Shown here one piece after another: positions 5,203 to 6,241 of a DNA stretch of 6,241 nt (positions are counted from its first letter, which is position 1; each line of letters begins with the position of its first letter). Made by a program: the position numbers and the translations under genes. This DNA comes from Lysinibacillus sp. GTDB lineage: Bacteria; Bacillota; Bacilli; Bacillales_A; Planococcaceae. The DNA lies in contig JAAYHP010000329.1 of the NCBI GenBank assembly GCA_012735355.1, positions 1-6,241 on the forward strand. The letters run 5' to 3'. The notes below the pieces were generated by a model. That model made no database searches and was not told the origin of the DNA. It worked only from the letters and a program-made list of their open reading frames with translations.

Positions 5203-5376
5203 TGAGATAGCTCTCCAGAACGAATTGTTCTGACAGTCTTACATTTATTCAATGCAAAACCAGCAAATAAATTGGAACAATCAATTTACTGCTTCGGCAA
5301 GATCCCCTTTCTCTAACTCTCTTCGGAATTGTTCCTCCTCCAGCTAGGTACTGATGAATATTGCACCTCTATCTTA
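5203..5376 (-). ncRNA. Lysine riboswitch (L-box) aptamer upstream of lysC
   Basis: This is a cis-acting mRNA leader that binds lysine and reduces lysC expression by premature termination. Conserved L-box blocks appear in order on the minus strand: AGATAGAGGTGC (5363-5374), AGTAC (5348-5352), GAAAGGGGATC (5301-5311), GCCGAAGCA (5290-5298), a TAAATTG/CAATTTA stem-loop, GCATTGAATAAATGT, ACTGTCA (5231-5237), then GAGAGCTATCTC closing helix P1. P1 pairs AGATAG (5369-5374) with CTATCT (5205-5210), enclosing 170 nt. The expression platform follows at 5141-5180. Together with the platform it occupies nearly all of the uvrC-lysC gap, so that 330-nt interval is explained. Confidence 0.95.
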
Positions 5377-5398
5377 CAATATTATCCTTTAAGCTAAC

Positions 5399-5425
5399 AT
5401 TATCACACTGTCATTCCTTTGACAA
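5399..5425 (-). promoter_or_regulatory. Probable lysC promoter overlapping the 3' end of uvrC
   Basis: On the minus strand TTGTCA (5420-5425) and an extended -10, TG-T-GATAAT with GATAAT at 5399-5404, are separated by 15 nt. The spacer is short but the TG extension can compensate. Transcription would begin about 15-20 nt before the riboswitch P1 helix, as expected. The -35 box lies inside the last codons of uvrC. A second GATAAT at 5381-5386 lacks a usable -35. Confidence 0.4.
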
Positions 5426-6241
5426 TGTATTCTCCTGAAAATAATGGTGTATCTTTTCTGCAACGGTCTTTGGGATTTTTGCTTCAATCAATTCATCGAT
5501 CGTTGCTTCTTTGATTTTTTTAATCGAACCAAAATATTTAAGCAATTGCTTTTTACGCTTCGGTCCAATCCCTTCAATTTCATCTAATGCGGAACGAAAT
5601 GCATTTGTTTGATGTTGCTGGCGTAAAAAAGTGATAGCAAAGCGGTGCACTTCATCTTGAATTCGTTGGAGCAAATAGAAGCCATCGCTCGTTTTTTTCA
5701 ATTTGATAGGCACAGGTGGGTCCCCATACAATAGCTCTGATGTACGGTGCTTTTCATCTTTCGCAAGTCCCGCAATCGGTATAAACAATCCTAGTTCATC
5801 TTCAATAACTTCCCTAGCCACTTCCATTTGCCCTTTCCCACCATCAACGATAATTAAATCAGGTAAAGGTAAATCTTCTTTTAATACACGGGTATACCTT
5901 CTGCGAATGACTTCTTGCATCGCACCGTAATCATCGTGTTTTGCCGTTTCTTTCAATTTATATTTACGATATTCTTTTTTCGCCGGCTTCCCATCGATAA
6001 ACACGACCATTGCACTCACTGGATCCGCTCCATGCATATGGCTATTATCAAAAGCTTCTATTCTAAATGGTGTAGCAATATTCATAGCTTCACCTAATTG
6101 TTGACAAGCCCCAATCGATCGTTCCTCTTGTCGCTCTATCAATTGAAACTTTTCATTTATAGCAATTTCCGCATTTTTCTTCGCTAAATCGACTAACTCT
6201 TTTTTCGCTCCCCTTTTCGGCGTGAATACTTTCAAATCTAG
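5411..6241 (-). CDS. uvrC: Excinuclease ABC subunit C, C-terminal part (start lies beyond the window)
   Basis: UvrC makes the 3' and 5' incisions around UvrB-bound DNA damage in nucleotide excision repair. Visible are 276 residues of a protein normally close to 600. The N-terminal GIY-YIG nuclease and the UVR (UvrB-binding) domain lie beyond the window. The RNase H-like 5'-incision nuclease is present: fragment residues D65 in EAFDNS, D104 in the DDY element before RRRYTR, D133 in IVDGGKGQ, and H199 in DEVHRFAIT correspond to the known catalytic positions. A tandem helix-hairpin-helix DNA-binding domain follows ([16 protein letters not shown] near 225-240 and [13 protein letters not shown] near 256-268). 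The frame is open to the window edge, and a TTG at 6235 is an ordinary leucine codon rather than a start. No terminator is visible between its stop and the lysC leader. Confidence 0.96.
   Translation of the reverse strand, partial: LDLKVFTPKRGAKKELVDLAKKNAEIAINEKFQLIERQEERSIGACQQLGEAMNIATPFRIEAFDNSHMHGADPVSAMVVFIDGKPAKKEYRKYKLKETAKHDDYGAMQEVIRRRYTRVLKEDLPLPDLIIVDGGKGQMEVAREVIEDELGLFIPIAGLAKDEKHRTSELLYGDPPVPIKLKKTSDGFYLLQRIQDEVHRFAITFLRQQHQTNAFRSALDEIEGIGPKRKKQLLKYFGSIKKIKEATIDELIEAKIPKTVAEKIHHYFQENTLSKE

Noticed and set aside
6233..6235. Start codon for a 274-residue minus-strand protein at 6235
   Set aside because: The codon is TTG within the continuing uvrC frame (Leu-Asp-Leu-Lys), which is open to the window edge; it is an internal leucine.

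Overview
The window looks like chromosomal DNA from a low-GC Gram-positive bacterium of the order Bacillales (Bacillaceae/Planococcaceae type). The reasons are an AT-rich base composition, strong AAGGGAGG-type Shine-Dalgarno sites, a TTG start, a Bacillus-style lysine riboswitch, a single-subunit five-helix SdhC anchor, and the gene neighbourhood uvrC - lysC - yslB - sdhCAB, which I recall from Bacillus subtilis. I cannot name the species. Nothing in the window suggests a mobile element, prophage, CRISPR array or tRNA/rRNA gene.

Layout. Reading leftward on the minus strand from about 3270, there is a sigma-A-type promoter, an untranslated leader of roughly 107 nt, then sdhC (2513-3124), sdhA (709-2463) and sdhB (3-689, cut by the window edge). 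Together they encode succinate:menaquinone oxidoreductase (complex II), which links the TCA cycle to the respiratory chain. yslB (3398-3814, plus strand) is divergent from sdhC and encodes a small DUF2507-type protein of unknown function. It ends at an intrinsic terminator. lysC (3847-5073, minus strand) converges on that terminator and is preceded by a complete lysine riboswitch with a terminator/antiterminator switch (5141-5376). The C-terminal 276 codons of uvrC (5411-6241, minus strand) close the window; they encode the 3'-incision nuclease half of the UvrABC repair system.

The most unusual item is the lysC product. It is collinear with lysine-regulated aspartokinase and keeps the lysine riboswitch, the C-terminal ACT domains and a strong internal Shine-Dalgarno plus ATG that would make the separate regulatory (beta) subunit. 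However, several nucleotide/aspartate-site motifs are replaced: KFGGTS by KLDAEN, the SAMG-type loop by PTTD, the TGE element by MNA, and GRGGSD by GNGGVD. The reading frame is intact. This looks like a lysine-controlled pseudo-aspartokinase, perhaps a regulatory partner of an active paralogue encoded elsewhere. That role is inference.

The sdhC upstream region is also rich in signals: a TTGACG-17-TACAAT promoter, an inverted repeat around its -35 box, a potential hairpin at the extreme 5' end of the mRNA, and a cre-like (CcpA) site in the leader. Three annotation starts needed correcting: sdhC starts at TTG 3124, lysC at ATG 3073+2000 (5073), and uvrC has no start inside the window.
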